Assembly (NCBI RefSeq): GCF_014205135.1
Contig: NZ_JACHMY010000001.1
Location: forward strand, 5,146,001 to 5,210,000
Length of the DNA stretch: 64,000 nt
From: Kribbella italica
Lineage (GTDB): Bacteria > Actinomycetota > Actinomycetes > Propionibacteriales > Kribbellaceae
Direction: 5' to 3'
Made by a program: the position numbers and the translations under genes. A model generated the notes under the pieces. The model did not search any database and was not told where the DNA came from. It saw only the letters and a list, made by a program, of their open reading frames with translations. Below are positions 41,796 through 50,664 of this stretch, piece by piece (positions within the stretch are counted from its first letter, which is position 1; each line of letters opens with the position of its first letter).

Positions 41796-42033
41796 GAGGG
41801 CTCCGAGTTCGCCTTGAACACAAAGGATTCGAAGCACCAGCACCCCCACCAAGGCCTGGCGATGACGTGACGATACGACACGGAACGGAGCGTGCGCTAC
41901 GGACCGAAAGTGATGACCGTACTACCCAATGCAACCGCCGGTACGGGACCTGTGAAATGGCCTCAGAAACCAAGCACTAGCTCATAAAACAAACCACAAG
42001 GTCAGCTTTCAGCGGTTAGAAACAAACAACACT
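41796..42033. other. AT-richer intergenic region at the right edge of the cluster
   Basis: About 240 bp between the third ligase and the GNAT gene, both on the minus strand. It is visibly richer in A and T than its surroundings, especially 41960-42030. It should hold the promoter of the ligase, but I see no convincing -35/-10 pair, and no strong hairpin terminator. Confidence 0.5.
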
Positions 42034-43167
42034 TCAGTCGCTAGCAAGGGTCTGGGCCGGGAGAAATTTCTGCCACTCCTCGTGCCGCTCCACCGGCCGG
42101 AAGCCGAGTTGGGCGTTGACCGCGTTCATCGCGGTGTTCTCCTCGCCGTTCCAGGTGTGCACGACCGACGGCTCGCCGTACGCCCTCTGCAGCTCGCGGT
42201 GGTTGTGGGCCTTGAGCCCCAGCCCGAGCCGGTGCCCGCGGTGCGCGGGCGAAACCAGCGTTCCCCACTGGAACACCTTGCCGGCGTCCTGGCTGATCAT
42301 CACCAGCTCGGTGTGCCCGGCCAGCGTCCCGTCCGGCGCGATCGCGACCGTGGTCCACGACTTCCGCCCTTGGGCGACGTTCAGCTCCTCAGCCCTCCGG
42401 ATCCGTACCGCATCCCACTGCACGGCCTCGACCTTCAGGTCCCCCTGCGGCGCCTCGAGCACGAACGTGGTCTGCAGCGCCGCGAACGCGTCGACCAGGT
42501 CGTCCGGGCAACGATCCCGCCAGCTGCGCAGCACGTACCCCTGATGCCGCTCGGCGGCCTTCGCGGACAGTTCGTCGAGTAACGCCGAGGCCAACGGCAG
42601 CTCCAGCACCCGGTGCACCTCGAAGTTCGCCGCGGAGAACCCCAGAGCCATAGCAAAGGACTGTCCCGCCGTCATCCCCTCCACCCGCTGCGCATTTCGT
42701 GGGTCAACCCGCGAGGTGGACCGTTGGCCCACCGGAATTTCGGGGGCCAACAGCCCACCTGGTGGGTTAACCCACGAAATGGCCGGGGGCAGCGGGACCT
42801 CGACCTGGGTGACCAGCGTGGTCCGTTCGAGCGCAGCCGCTCGATCGTCCAGCACCCGCCCCAGCGCCCGCCCGAACCCTTGCCGCCGGACATCAGCCCG
42901 TACGGCGATGCCCGCGCCCAGCCGGAAGGTGTTGTCGGTCAGCGGCACGTCCAGGATCATCGTCGCGGCGATTTCTCCGGCGTCGTCGCGCAGTGCCCAC
43001 AGCTCGATGGCCCGGTACGGGTCCGGACGGTTCAAACTCACGCGCAGGTCCTCGCGGATCAACCCCACCGCGTACGGCCGGCCGTCGTCGTCCGCCACGC
43101 TGAAGACGTCGAACCAGGCGTCGAAGGCCGAACTGTCGGACGGGTCCACTCGCTCCGGTGTGCTCAC
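42034..43167 (-). CDS. GNAT-family N-acetyltransferase with a palindrome-encoded 29-residue insertion
   Basis: Protein of 377 residues from GTG 43165-43167. It looks like a double GNAT protein: the first half has IAVRADVRRQGFGRALG (acetyl-CoA loop) and the second has VSPAHRGHRLGLGLKAHN. The acceptor is unknown. Residues 130-158 (ISWVNPPGG to RVDPRN) are encoded exactly by an 87-bp imperfect palindrome and look inserted between two halves of the fold; removing them would join VPLPPA to AQRVEGM. It is separate from the biosynthetic cluster by its own intergenic region. Confidence 0.8.
   Translation of the reverse strand: MSTPERVDPSDSSAFDAWFDVFSVADDDGRPYAVGLIREDLRVSLNRPDPYRAIELWALRDDAGEIAATMILDVPLTDNTFRLGAGIAVRADVRRQGFGRALGRVLDDRAAALERTTLVTQVEVPLPPAISWVNPPGGLLAPEIPVGQRSTSRVDPRNAQRVEGMTAGQSFAMALGFSAANFEVHRVLELPLASALLDELSAKAAERHQGYVLRSWRDRCPDDLVDAFAALQTTFVLEAPQGDLKVEAVQWDAVRIRRAEELNVAQGRKSWTTVAIAPDGTLAGHTELVMISQDAGKVFQWGTLVSPAHRGHRLGLGLKAHNHRELQRAYGEPSVVHTWNGEENTAMNAVNAQLGFRPVERHEEWQKFLPAQTLASD
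42694..42780. mobile_element. 87-bp palindromic (MITE/RPE-like) element inside a coding sequence
   Basis: Left arm 42694-42730 and right arm 42744-42780 are inverted repeats of 37 bases that match at 32 positions, with a 13-base loop. The outermost 11 bases (ATTTCGTGGGT) match exactly on both sides. The length is 29 codons, so the host frame stays open. Such in-frame palindromes recall Rickettsia palindromic elements, but I cannot link it to a known family, and no second copy was noticed in the window. Confidence 0.75.
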
Positions 43168-43209
43168 CGCCTCACTCTAGAGACGGCCCCACGAGCCACC
43201 ACAACACTT

Positions 43210-44100
43210 TTACGCAGGCGCGCCGAGCTTGCCGAGCGCGACGGCCACGCGGCCGTCTGCGTCGGCCAGCGCCTGGCGGGCCGCGGCGACCGGGCTGCCG
43301 GTCAGCAGGTGCACCAGCGCCGGCTTGAGCTCACCGTCGGCCTCGACCAGCGCGGCCGCACACGCGTCGGGCTCGGCGCCGGTGGCCTCGGCCAGGATCC
43401 GCAGCATCCGCCCGCGCAGCTTGTTGTTGGTGGCAACCATGTCGACCATCAGGTTCGACCAGGTCCGGCCGAGCTTGATCATCAGCGTGGTGGAGAACGC
43501 GTTCAGCACCAGCTTCTGCGCGGTCCCGGCCTTCAGCCGCGTCGAGCCGGCGATCACCTCCGGCCCGGTGTCCGCAGCGATCAGTACGTCGGCCAGCGGC
43601 GCGAGCGGCGCCTGCGGGTTCGAGGTGATCAGGGCCGTCGTCGCGCCGACCGACCGGGCCTGACGCAGCGCACCAGCCACGTACGGCGTACTGCCGGAGG
43701 CCGCGAGCCCGATCACCACGTCCAGCCCGGTGACCTCGGAGGCGTCGGCCGCCCCGCCCTCCTCGGAGTCCTCCACGTTCTCGACCGCGCGCAGCAGCGC
43801 GGGCATCCCTCCGGCGTGATGGGCGACCACGAGGTCGTCGGGCGCGTGGAACGTCGGCAGCAGCTCAGCGGCGTCCAGCACCGCCAGGCGGCCCGAAGTA
43901 CCGGCTCCGAAGTAGTGCACCCGCCCACCGGCCCGCACGGCCTCCACGGCCGCGTCCACGACCTTGGCGAGCTGCGGCACGACGGCACCCACCGCGTCGG
44001 CGACCCGGGCATCCTCGGCGTTCATCATCCGCAGGATCTCGGCGGTCCCCACCGCGTCGATCGCGAGCGTCCGGGGGTTGCGCGCTTCCGTGGGTGTCAT
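43210..44100 (-). CDS. murQ: N-acetylmuramic acid 6-phosphate etherase MurQ
   Basis: SIS-domain enzyme of 296 residues that cleaves the lactyl ether of MurNAc-6-phosphate to give GlcNAc-6-phosphate and D-lactate. Signatures include GAGTSGRLAVLDAAELLPTF, GLAASGSTPYV and LKAGTAQKLVLNAFST. The ATG at 44098-44100 has GAGGG four bases upstream; a GTG immediately before it is too close to that site. It is the last gene of the peptidoglycan-salvage array, downstream of the RpiR/MurR-type regulator. Confidence 0.95.
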   Translation of the reverse strand: MTPTEARNPRTLAIDAVGTAEILRMMNAEDARVADAVGAVVPQLAKVVDAAVEAVRAGGRVHYFGAGTSGRLAVLDAAELLPTFHAPDDLVVAHHAGGMPALLRAVENVEDSEEGGAADASEVTGLDVVIGLAASGSTPYVAGALRQARSVGATTALITSNPQAPLAPLADVLIAADTGPEVIAGSTRLKAGTAQKLVLNAFSTTLMIKLGRTWSNLMVDMVATNNKLRGRMLRILAEATGAEPDACAAALVEADGELKPALVHLLTGSPVAAARQALADADGRVAVALGKLGAPA

Positions 44101-44103
44101 CAC

Positions 44104-44142
44104 ACCCTCGATGTTAGTTTTCTACTGAAGATTTTTCAATTC
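44104..44142 (-). promoter_or_regulatory. AT-rich murR-murQ junction, possible operator
   Basis: About 30 bases between the regulator stop and murQ are strikingly AT-rich in a region of about 70% GC. They include TTTTCTACTGAAGATTTTTC, in which the TTTTC motif recurs as a direct repeat. It could be an RpiR/MurR binding site or an internal promoter. Confidence 0.25.
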
Positions 44143-45038
44143 TGTTGATCGTTGACGGAACTCTTCACCCGGTGCCCACGGACCGCGGTCGCGGTCTCCT
44201 CGAGCGCCTTCCGGGCGTCCGGCAGCACCGACTGGGCCACCCCAATGAACAGGCAGTCGATCACCATCAGCTGCGCGATCCGGCTCGACATCGCCCCGGA
44301 CCGGTACGTCGTCTCGCGCGCGGCCGTGGTCAGAACGAGATCCGCCGTCTGCGCCAGCGGCGAGCGCGGGAAGTTGGTCACCGCGACCGTGGTGGCGCCG
44401 TGCCGCTTGGCCTCCTCCAGCGCCTCGATCACCTCGACCGTGGTGCCGGTGTGCGAGATCCCGATCGCGACGTCCTCGTCGCCCAGCAGGGCCGCGCTGG
44501 TCAGCATCACGTGCACGTCGGACCAGGCGAAGGCGACCCGGCGGATCCGGTGCAGCTTCTGCTGCAGGTCGAGCGCGACGAACGCGCTCGCGGCCGCGCC
44601 GTACAGGTCGACCCGCGGCGCCTTGGCGACCGCGGCGACGACCTTGCTCAGCGCGACCACGTCGAGCTGCTGGGCGGTCTCACGGACCGCCCGCTCGTCG
44701 GCGAACGCGACCTTGCCGACCACGTCGTCGAGCGAGTCACCCGGTGCGATGTCACCGCCGACCTCGGGTCTGACCATCTCCTGGGCCGACTGGGCCGCCA
44801 GTTGCAGGCGGAGCTGCGGGTAGCCGGGCACGCCGATCTGCTTGCAGAACCGGATGACCGTGGTCTCCGAGGTGGAGGCCACCTCGGCCAGTTCGGAGAT
44901 CGTCATCGCCGCGACTCCGCCCGGGTCCGCGAGGACCGCGTTCGCCACCCGCTGCTCGGCCGGGGCCAGCGCGGGCATCACCGCGCGGACCCGGACCAGC
45001 AGCGGCCCCGTGGGTCCTGGAGAGGTCGTGGAAGTCAT
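44136..45038 (-). CDS. RpiR/MurR-family transcriptional regulator
   Basis: Protein of 300 residues. The N-terminal RpiR helix-turn-helix (about 15-90) includes MTISELAEVASTSETTVIRFCKQIG. The C-terminal SIS domain (about 130-280) carries the sugar-phosphate-binding segments DLYGAAASAFV and GISHTGTTVEVIE. In Bacillus and Escherichia MurR responds to MurNAc-6-phosphate and controls murQ, the next gene here. The ATG at 45036-45038 begins MTSTTSPGP; an in-frame extension upstream reads the end of the YbbE-like gene. Confidence 0.9.
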   Translation of the reverse strand: MTSTTSPGPTGPLLVRVRAVMPALAPAEQRVANAVLADPGGVAAMTISELAEVASTSETTVIRFCKQIGVPGYPQLRLQLAAQSAQEMVRPEVGGDIAPGDSLDDVVGKVAFADERAVRETAQQLDVVALSKVVAAVAKAPRVDLYGAAASAFVALDLQQKLHRIRRVAFAWSDVHVMLTSAALLGDEDVAIGISHTGTTVEVIEALEEAKRHGATTVAVTNFPRSPLAQTADLVLTTAARETTYRSGAMSSRIAQLMVIDCLFIGVAQSVLPDARKALEETATAVRGHRVKSSVNDQQN

Positions 45039-45073
45039 GACGCCACGGTACGGCGAATGAGCACCGGACGGGG

Positions 45074-46801
45074 TCACCGACGCGAAAGTCTCCAACCCGT
45101 CGCGGTGAATGCCTCCGGGTTGCGCTCGCCGTCGAACAGCACCTTCCGGCCGTCGGTGAGCTTCACACCGTCCACGTAGACGCCTCGGCCCTGGTACAGC
45201 GGGTCGGTCGTGTAGCGCCAGCGCAGGGTCTGGTCGCCGCCGGCGACGTCGGCCGACACCTGGTGCCAGTGCCGGTCACCGGACCCGCTGGTCGAGCCGT
45301 CGGTGTCGATCACCGTGCCCCGGTCGCGGATGGTGAACGGGACCTTGGTCCACGTCGTCCCGTCCGTCGAGCTCTCCAGGTACAGCAGGTCGGTGTCCTC
45401 GGTGTCGACGAACAGGTCGAAGGCCAGCTTCGCCCCAGCAGCCGGTACGGCGACCGGCAGCGCGAGCGTCGTCGTCGCCGCGTCCGTCGTACCGGAGAAC
45501 CAGGCGTCCCGGCCGTGCCGCGGCGCGACACCGAGCGACAGCGCCAGCCCCTGGGCGACCGCGCGCCGGGCCGGGTTGTTGCTGCCCCAGTTCCGGCTCG
45601 GGTGCACCCGGTTGCTCAGCAGGATCGCGAACGAACGGGAGTCGAAGTCGATCACGACCGAGGTCCCGGTGTACCCGGTGTGGCCGGCCGCGCGGGGACC
45701 GGACAGGCCGCCCATGTACCAGCGCTGGTTGAGCTCGAAGCCGAGGCCGTGGTCGTTGCCCGGGAAGCCCTGGTTGAAGTTGGTGATCATCGCGGTGACG
45801 GAGCTTTCCTTCAGGATCCGGGCGTGCCGGTAGCTGCCGCCGTTCAGGAAGGTCTGCGCCAGGACGGCGAGGTCGTCCGCGGTGCTGAAGACACCGGCGT
45901 GACCGGCGACGCCGCCGAGCGACCAGGCGTTCTCGTCGTGCACCGAGCCCCAGACCATGCCGCGGTTCGGGGTCACCTGGAACTCCGTCGCGGCGATCCG
46001 GGGCTTCTTCTTCGGGTCCGGGTTGTAGCCGGTGTCCTTCATCTGCAGCGGCTTGGTGATGCCGTCGGCGACCAGCTTGTCCAGCGTCTTGCCGGTCACC
46101 CGGTGCGCCAGCTCGCCGAGCGCGATCAGGTTCAGGTCGCTGTAGAGGTAGGTGCTGCCCGGCGGGTTGACCAGCTTGGCGGTCAGCGCCATGTTCATCC
46201 GCGACGCCGGGTCCGGCTGGGCGCTCCACAGCGGCAGGAACGCGGGCAGGCCGGTGGTGTGCGTGAGCGCCTGCCGGACCGTGATCGCCGCCTTGCCGTT
46301 CTCGGCGAACTCCGGCACGTACGTCGCGATCGGCGCGTCCAGCGAGACCTTGTTCTTCTCCACCAGCTGCAGTACGACGATCGACGTGAACAGCTTCGAG
46401 ACCGAGGCCATGTCGAAGATCGTGTCGGTGCGCATCGGGATCTGCTGGTCGGCCGGCAGCTCGGTGCCGCTGCCGTCGGCGTACTTCAGCGCCAGACCGG
46501 TCGCCTTGCGGGTGACGACCTTGCCGTCGTGGCCGAGCAGCGTGACCGCGCCGGCGTACAGGGGTTTGACGGTGCCGCTCGGCTGCGTCCAGCCGGTGAC
46601 CTGGGCCAGCGCCGCGTCGATCGGCGCCGGGTCCAGTCCGGCCTTGGCGGGCGTCGAGTCGCGCAGCAGCGTTCCCTTCGGCGCGTAGCCGGAGAACGGC
46701 TCGTCGAAACGTCCAGATTTGTTGCCCCCAGCAACTGCAGGGGCGGCCATGGTGAGCATCAGGGTCGACACTACCGCTACGCCGAGGACTCGCGATCTCA
46801 C
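45074..46801 (-). CDS. Secreted serine beta-lactamase-family hydrolase (YbbE-like)
   Basis: Protein of 575 residues from GTG 46799-46801. A signal peptide (about 1-25) precedes a class C beta-lactamase/DD-peptidase fold with S133-x2-K136 (ASVSKLF), a YSD motif (YLYSDLNL) and HTG (AGHTGYTG). A C-terminal beta domain (about 440-575) resembles carbohydrate-binding or Ig-like modules. In Bacillus subtilis a similar gene (ybbE) lies in the murQ-murR-murP-ybbE-nagZ-namZ locus, and the same set is present here. It may trim peptide stems from muropeptides. The start overlaps the namZ stop (GTGA). Confidence 0.85.
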   Translation of the reverse strand: MRSRVLGVAVVSTLMLTMAAPAVAGGNKSGRFDEPFSGYAPKGTLLRDSTPAKAGLDPAPIDAALAQVTGWTQPSGTVKPLYAGAVTLLGHDGKVVTRKATGLALKYADGSGTELPADQQIPMRTDTIFDMASVSKLFTSIVVLQLVEKNKVSLDAPIATYVPEFAENGKAAITVRQALTHTTGLPAFLPLWSAQPDPASRMNMALTAKLVNPPGSTYLYSDLNLIALGELAHRVTGKTLDKLVADGITKPLQMKDTGYNPDPKKKPRIAATEFQVTPNRGMVWGSVHDENAWSLGGVAGHAGVFSTADDLAVLAQTFLNGGSYRHARILKESSVTAMITNFNQGFPGNDHGLGFELNQRWYMGGLSGPRAAGHTGYTGTSVVIDFDSRSFAILLSNRVHPSRNWGSNNPARRAVAQGLALSLGVAPRHGRDAWFSGTTDAATTTLALPVAVPAAGAKLAFDLFVDTEDTDLLYLESSTDGTTWTKVPFTIRDRGTVIDTDGSTSGSGDRHWHQVSADVAGGDQTLRWRYTTDPLYQGRGVYVDGVKLTDGRKVLFDGERNPEAFTATGWRLSRR

Positions 46802-48090
46802 CGGTGGGCTCCCTTGTAGAGCAGGTACTTGGCCCGCCGCGCGGTCCACGCGTCGGTCTCGGACTTCCAGGCCGCGACGATCTGCTCGGCGCTCGCGCCA
46901 CCGTCCAGCATCGTCCGGAACCGGTCCGACCCGGTCAGCAGGTCGATCCAGCGGCCGGGCGGGTTGTCACCGGTCCGCCAGGCGAAGCCCGGGTACAGCT
47001 TCTTCGCCTCGACGATCATGTGCGTCGCCGCGACGATCGCCTCGACCTTGTGCGGGTCGGTGATCTGCACCTGGACGCCGCCGCACAGCACGTTCGCGTT
47101 CTTGGAGATGAACGGCGTGAAGTACGCCTCGCGGAAGTCGATGCCCGGGATGTTCTTGGCCTGCAGCGCCTGCGCCCACTTGTAGTCGATGTACGGCGCG
47201 CCGATCAGCTCGAACGGCCGCGTGGTGCCGCGGCCCTCGGACATGTTGGTCGCCTCGAACAGGCAGGTGCCCGGGTAGAGCAGCGCGGTGTCCGGCGTCG
47301 GCATGTTCGGGCTCGGCATCACCCAGGTCAGCCCGGTGTCGCTGTAGATCTGGTCACGCTTCCAGCCCTCGACCTTGATCACCTGCAGCTCCTTGAGCCG
47401 CGCGCCGTTCGCGTCGACCGGCAGGTACTCGGCGTTGAACAGGCGGGCCAGCTCGCCCACCGTCATGCCGTGCTGCTGGATGATCTCCTCTTTGCCCACG
47501 CCGGAGGTGAAACCGGGCTTCAGCATCGGCCCGCGCGCGTACCCGCCGACCGGGTTCGGCCGGTCCAGGACGACGAACTTCGCACCGGTCTGGACCGCCG
47601 CGAGCATCGCCTCGTACATCGTCCAGATGTAGGTGTAGAACCGCGCGCCGACGTCCTGGATGTCGAAGACGACGGTCTCGACACCGGACTTCTGGTAGAG
47701 CGTGACCAGCTTGGCCGCGTTCGCGCCGTACGCGTCGTAGACCATGATCCCGGTCCGCGGGTCGACGTGGTCGCCCTCGGAACCGCCGGCCTGCGCGCTG
47801 CCCCGGAAGCCGTGCTCGGGGCCGAAGACCGCGACCACGTTGACCTTGCCGGAGGCGTGCATGGTGTCGACGACGTGGTTCAGGTCGTTCAGGATGCCGG
47901 TCGGGTTGCTGATCACGCCGACCTTCTGGCCGGCCAGCGCCCGCCAGTTGTCCTTGGCCAGCGCCTGGGCACCGGTCAGCACACCCCTGCCGCCGTGCTT
48001 GGGCTGCGCGGCCGCGGACGCGGCCTGAGTGTCGATCAGTGGTGCGGCGGCCAGGGCTCCGGCACCCGCCAGCAGACTGCGGCGCTTCAT
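46798..48090 (-). CDS. namZ: Exo-beta-N-acetylmuramidase NamZ (DUF1343, GH171)
   Basis: Secreted protein of 430 residues with a twin-arginine-like signal (MKRRSLLAGAGALAAAP). DUF1343 hallmarks include VGVISNPTG, FGPEHGFRG, TVVFDIQDVGARFYTYIWTM, VLDRPNPVGG and NMSEGRGTTRPFE. Characterised NamZ releases MurNAc from the non-reducing end of glycan chains, complementing NagZ, which releases GlcNAc. Two NagZ paralogues are directly upstream. The ATG has a GGAGAA ribosome-binding site. Confidence 0.92.
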   Translation of the reverse strand: MKRRSLLAGAGALAAAPLIDTQAASAAAQPKHGGRGVLTGAQALAKDNWRALAGQKVGVISNPTGILNDLNHVVDTMHASGKVNVVAVFGPEHGFRGSAQAGGSEGDHVDPRTGIMVYDAYGANAAKLVTLYQKSGVETVVFDIQDVGARFYTYIWTMYEAMLAAVQTGAKFVVLDRPNPVGGYARGPMLKPGFTSGVGKEEIIQQHGMTVGELARLFNAEYLPVDANGARLKELQVIKVEGWKRDQIYSDTGLTWVMPSPNMPTPDTALLYPGTCLFEATNMSEGRGTTRPFELIGAPYIDYKWAQALQAKNIPGIDFREAYFTPFISKNANVLCGGVQVQITDPHKVEAIVAATHMIVEAKKLYPGFAWRTGDNPPGRWIDLLTGSDRFRTMLDGGASAEQIVAAWKSETDAWTARRAKYLLYKGAHR

Positions 48091-48115
48091 CGGGTTCTCC
48101 TTCAGGCAGGGGAGG

Positions 48116-50659
48116 TTACGGGCGGAAGTACAGACCGGCGACCACAGGGCGATGGTCGCTGGCTTCAGCTTCGGGCGGTACGGCGGCGTGGTCGACGCGG
48201 AAGCCGCGGCCGACGGTGACGAAGTCGATCCGCTTCACCGGGACACCGGCCGGGTAGGTCGACGGCCCGCCGGTCGTGGATTCCGCGGCCGACCAGCTGT
48301 CGGTCAACCGCCGCCAGAGCTTGGCGAGCTCCGGCGCGTTCGCTTCGGCGTTGAAGTCACCGGTGAGGATCTGCAGGTCCTTCGACCGGTCGCGGGCCAG
48401 GATCTTCACCGTGTCGTCGACCTGCGCCCGGCGTACGGCGGGATCGGCGCGGTAGTCCAGGTGCGTGACGTACACGTGCACGCGGCGACCCCGTACGTCG
48501 AGCTCGGCCTCCAGGAAGCCGGGCGCCGGCGCGGGCACCGGGTTCGGGTCCTGGGTCGACAGCCGGGTGATCGGGTGGTTCTCCGTGCGGACCAGGGGGA
48601 ACCGCGACAGCACCCCGACGCCGTACTGCCTGCGAGGTTGTCCGGCGGCGGGCGGATCCAGGTCGTAGATCGGCGCGAACCCGGCGTGCATCCCGAGCTT
48701 CTCGGCCAGGAGAGCAAGCGTGTCGAGCCACTGGCTGCGTGCGTCCCAGTGCACGTCGACCTCCTGCAGGCCGATCACGTCCGCGTCGAGCGCCTTCAGC
48801 GCCAGCGCCGTCCGGTCGAGGTCGAACACGTTGTCCTCGCCGGCGCCGGTGTGGATGTTGTACGACGCCACCGTCAGCCGGGTCTCGCGCGCGTCCCAGG
48901 TGAGCCCGTGACCGAACGGGTGCAGGGCTGTCGCCGGGTCGTCCACGGTCGGGATGTCGACCGGGAGCTTGCCGGTCGGCGCGATCTCCCCGGTCAGGAC
49001 CTTGGCCAGCGCCTCCATCGAGACCGCGGCGTACGAGTACGTCGCCAGCGTGGTCTGCGCCGCCGGGAAGCGGGAGACGTCGTACGGGTCCCGCACGGCG
49101 ACCACGATCACCGGACGGCCGGTGGCCAGCAGGTCGTTGACCAGCTTCTGCTGCTTGGCCAGCTTGTCGGTGACGGCGGTGTCCCAGGCCTTCATCGTCA
49201 GGACGACGGTCAGGTCGGCCGCCGCGCTCGCTGCCACCGCGTCGGTGATCTTCGCGTCGGTCGGCGTCGCGCCGGTGTCCTTGACGACCGTGGTGTGACC
49301 GCGGCTCTGCAGGGCTGTCCCGAGGAGAGCCGGGGTGTAGCCGGCGACCAGGATCGTGCGCGGCGCCGGCGAGAGCGGGAGCAGGCCGGCGTCGTTGCGC
49401 AGCACGGTCGTCGTGTGGTCGGCGATCTTCTGCGCGACGGCGTAGTTGGCCGGCGTACCGACGACCTTCGCGACCTGCGCGAGGTCGACGTACGGACGAT
49501 CGGCCACACCGGTCTTGAGCTTGAGCTTCAGCACGCGCTCGACGCTCTGGTCGATCCGCTGCTCGCTGATCCGGCCACCGCGGACCGCGCTCAGGACCGA
49601 GTTGTAGGCGAGGTCCAGATCGACCGGCATCAGCAGTTGGTCGACGCCCGCCTCGAGCGCCCGGAGCGGGATCTCGGCGTCGCCGTACTTGTCCCGAACG
49701 CCCTGCATGCCGAGCGAGTCGGTGATCACGACCCCGTCGAAACGCAGCTGCTCGCGCAGGATCCCGGTCAGGATCGGCCGGCTCAGCGTCGCCGGGTCAC
49801 CGGACGGATCCAGCGCCGGTACGACGATGTGCGCGGTCATGATCGAGTCGATCCCGGCCCGGATCGCCGCGGCGAACGGCGGCCGGTCGATCGCGTTCCA
49901 CTCCTGGACGGTGTGGTTGATCACCGGGATGCCGGTGTGGCTGTCGGTCGCGGTGTCGCCGTGGCCCGGGAAGTGCTTGGCGGTCGAGACGATCCGGCCG
50001 TCGCGCTGGTAGCCCTGTACCTGCGCGGCGGTCAGGTCCGAGACCAGCCGGGTGTCGGACGAGAACGAGCGGACGCCGATCACCGGGTTGAGCGGGTTCA
50101 CGTTCACGTCGGCGACCGGCGCGAAGTCGGTCGTCACGCCGACGGCCTTCAGCTCGCGGCCACCGATCCCGCCGGCCTGGCGGGCGTACTGCGTGGACCG
50201 CGTCGCGCCGAGCGCCATCGCGCCCGGGAACTGGGTCGCCGGCGGGCCGACCCGGAACACGACGCCGTGCTCCTGGTCGGTGCTGATCTGCAGCGGAACG
50301 CCGCCGGTGCCCAGCGCCGCGGACTGCAGGCCGTTGGACAGCCGGGCGATCTGCTGCGGGTCCTTCACCGAGTCGGTCCAGGCGAAGTAGATGACACCGC
50401 CGAGGTGGTACTTGCGGACCACCTCGGCCGGCGTCGCGACGCCGTACAGGTCGGTGTTGCGGGGATCGGCGGTGGTCGCGGTCGGGCCGTAGGCGTAGCA
50501 GACGAACAGCTGGCCGACCTTCTGCTCCAGCGTCATCCCACGCAGGGTCTCGCGGACCCAGCGGCTGCCCGCCGCCTCCGCGGGAGCGGTCGCGCCCAGC
50601 GTCGTACCGGCGACGGCCGCTGCCGCGAGGCCGAGGGTCTGGCGTCGGGTGAGCTCCAT
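48116..50659 (-). CDS. Fusion: GH3 NagZ-type beta-N-acetylglucosaminidase and EEP-family hydrolase
   Basis: Protein of 847 residues. A twin-arginine signal (TRRQTLGL, residues 4-11) precedes a GH3 catalytic domain (about 35-385) with nucleophile D314 (VVITDSLGM) and the NagZ loop KHFPGHGDTATDSH (D239/H241), then a GH3 C-terminal domain (about 400-588). From about residue 594 an endonuclease/exonuclease/phosphatase domain follows with N601, E633 (LQEVD), H733 (THLD), D768/N770 (GDFN) and H836 (SDHRP), all present. There is no stop between the parts. The start is ATG 50657-50659 or GTG 50666-50668, nine bases upstream. The EEP substrate is unknown. Confidence 0.88.
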   Translation of the reverse strand: MELTRRQTLGLAAAAVAGTTLGATAPAEAAGSRWVRETLRGMTLEQKVGQLFVCYAYGPTATTADPRNTDLYGVATPAEVVRKYHLGGVIYFAWTDSVKDPQQIARLSNGLQSAALGTGGVPLQISTDQEHGVVFRVGPPATQFPGAMALGATRSTQYARQAGGIGGRELKAVGVTTDFAPVADVNVNPLNPVIGVRSFSSDTRLVSDLTAAQVQGYQRDGRIVSTAKHFPGHGDTATDSHTGIPVINHTVQEWNAIDRPPFAAAIRAGIDSIMTAHIVVPALDPSGDPATLSRPILTGILREQLRFDGVVITDSLGMQGVRDKYGDAEIPLRALEAGVDQLLMPVDLDLAYNSVLSAVRGGRISEQRIDQSVERVLKLKLKTGVADRPYVDLAQVAKVVGTPANYAVAQKIADHTTTVLRNDAGLLPLSPAPRTILVAGYTPALLGTALQSRGHTTVVKDTGATPTDAKITDAVAASAAADLTVVLTMKAWDTAVTDKLAKQQKLVNDLLATGRPVIVVAVRDPYDVSRFPAAQTTLATYSYAAVSMEALAKVLTGEIAPTGKLPVDIPTVDDPATALHPFGHGLTWDARETRLTVASYNIHTGAGEDNVFDLDRTALALKALDADVIGLQEVDVHWDARSQWLDTLALLAEKLGMHAGFAPIYDLDPPAAGQPRRQYGVGVLSRFPLVRTENHPITRLSTQDPNPVPAPAPGFLEAELDVRGRRVHVYVTHLDYRADPAVRRAQVDDTVKILARDRSKDLQILTGDFNAEANAPELAKLWRRLTDSWSAAESTTGGPSTYPAGVPVKRIDFVTVGRGFRVDHAAVPPEAEASDHRPVVAGLYFRP

Positions 50660-50664
50660 CCGGG

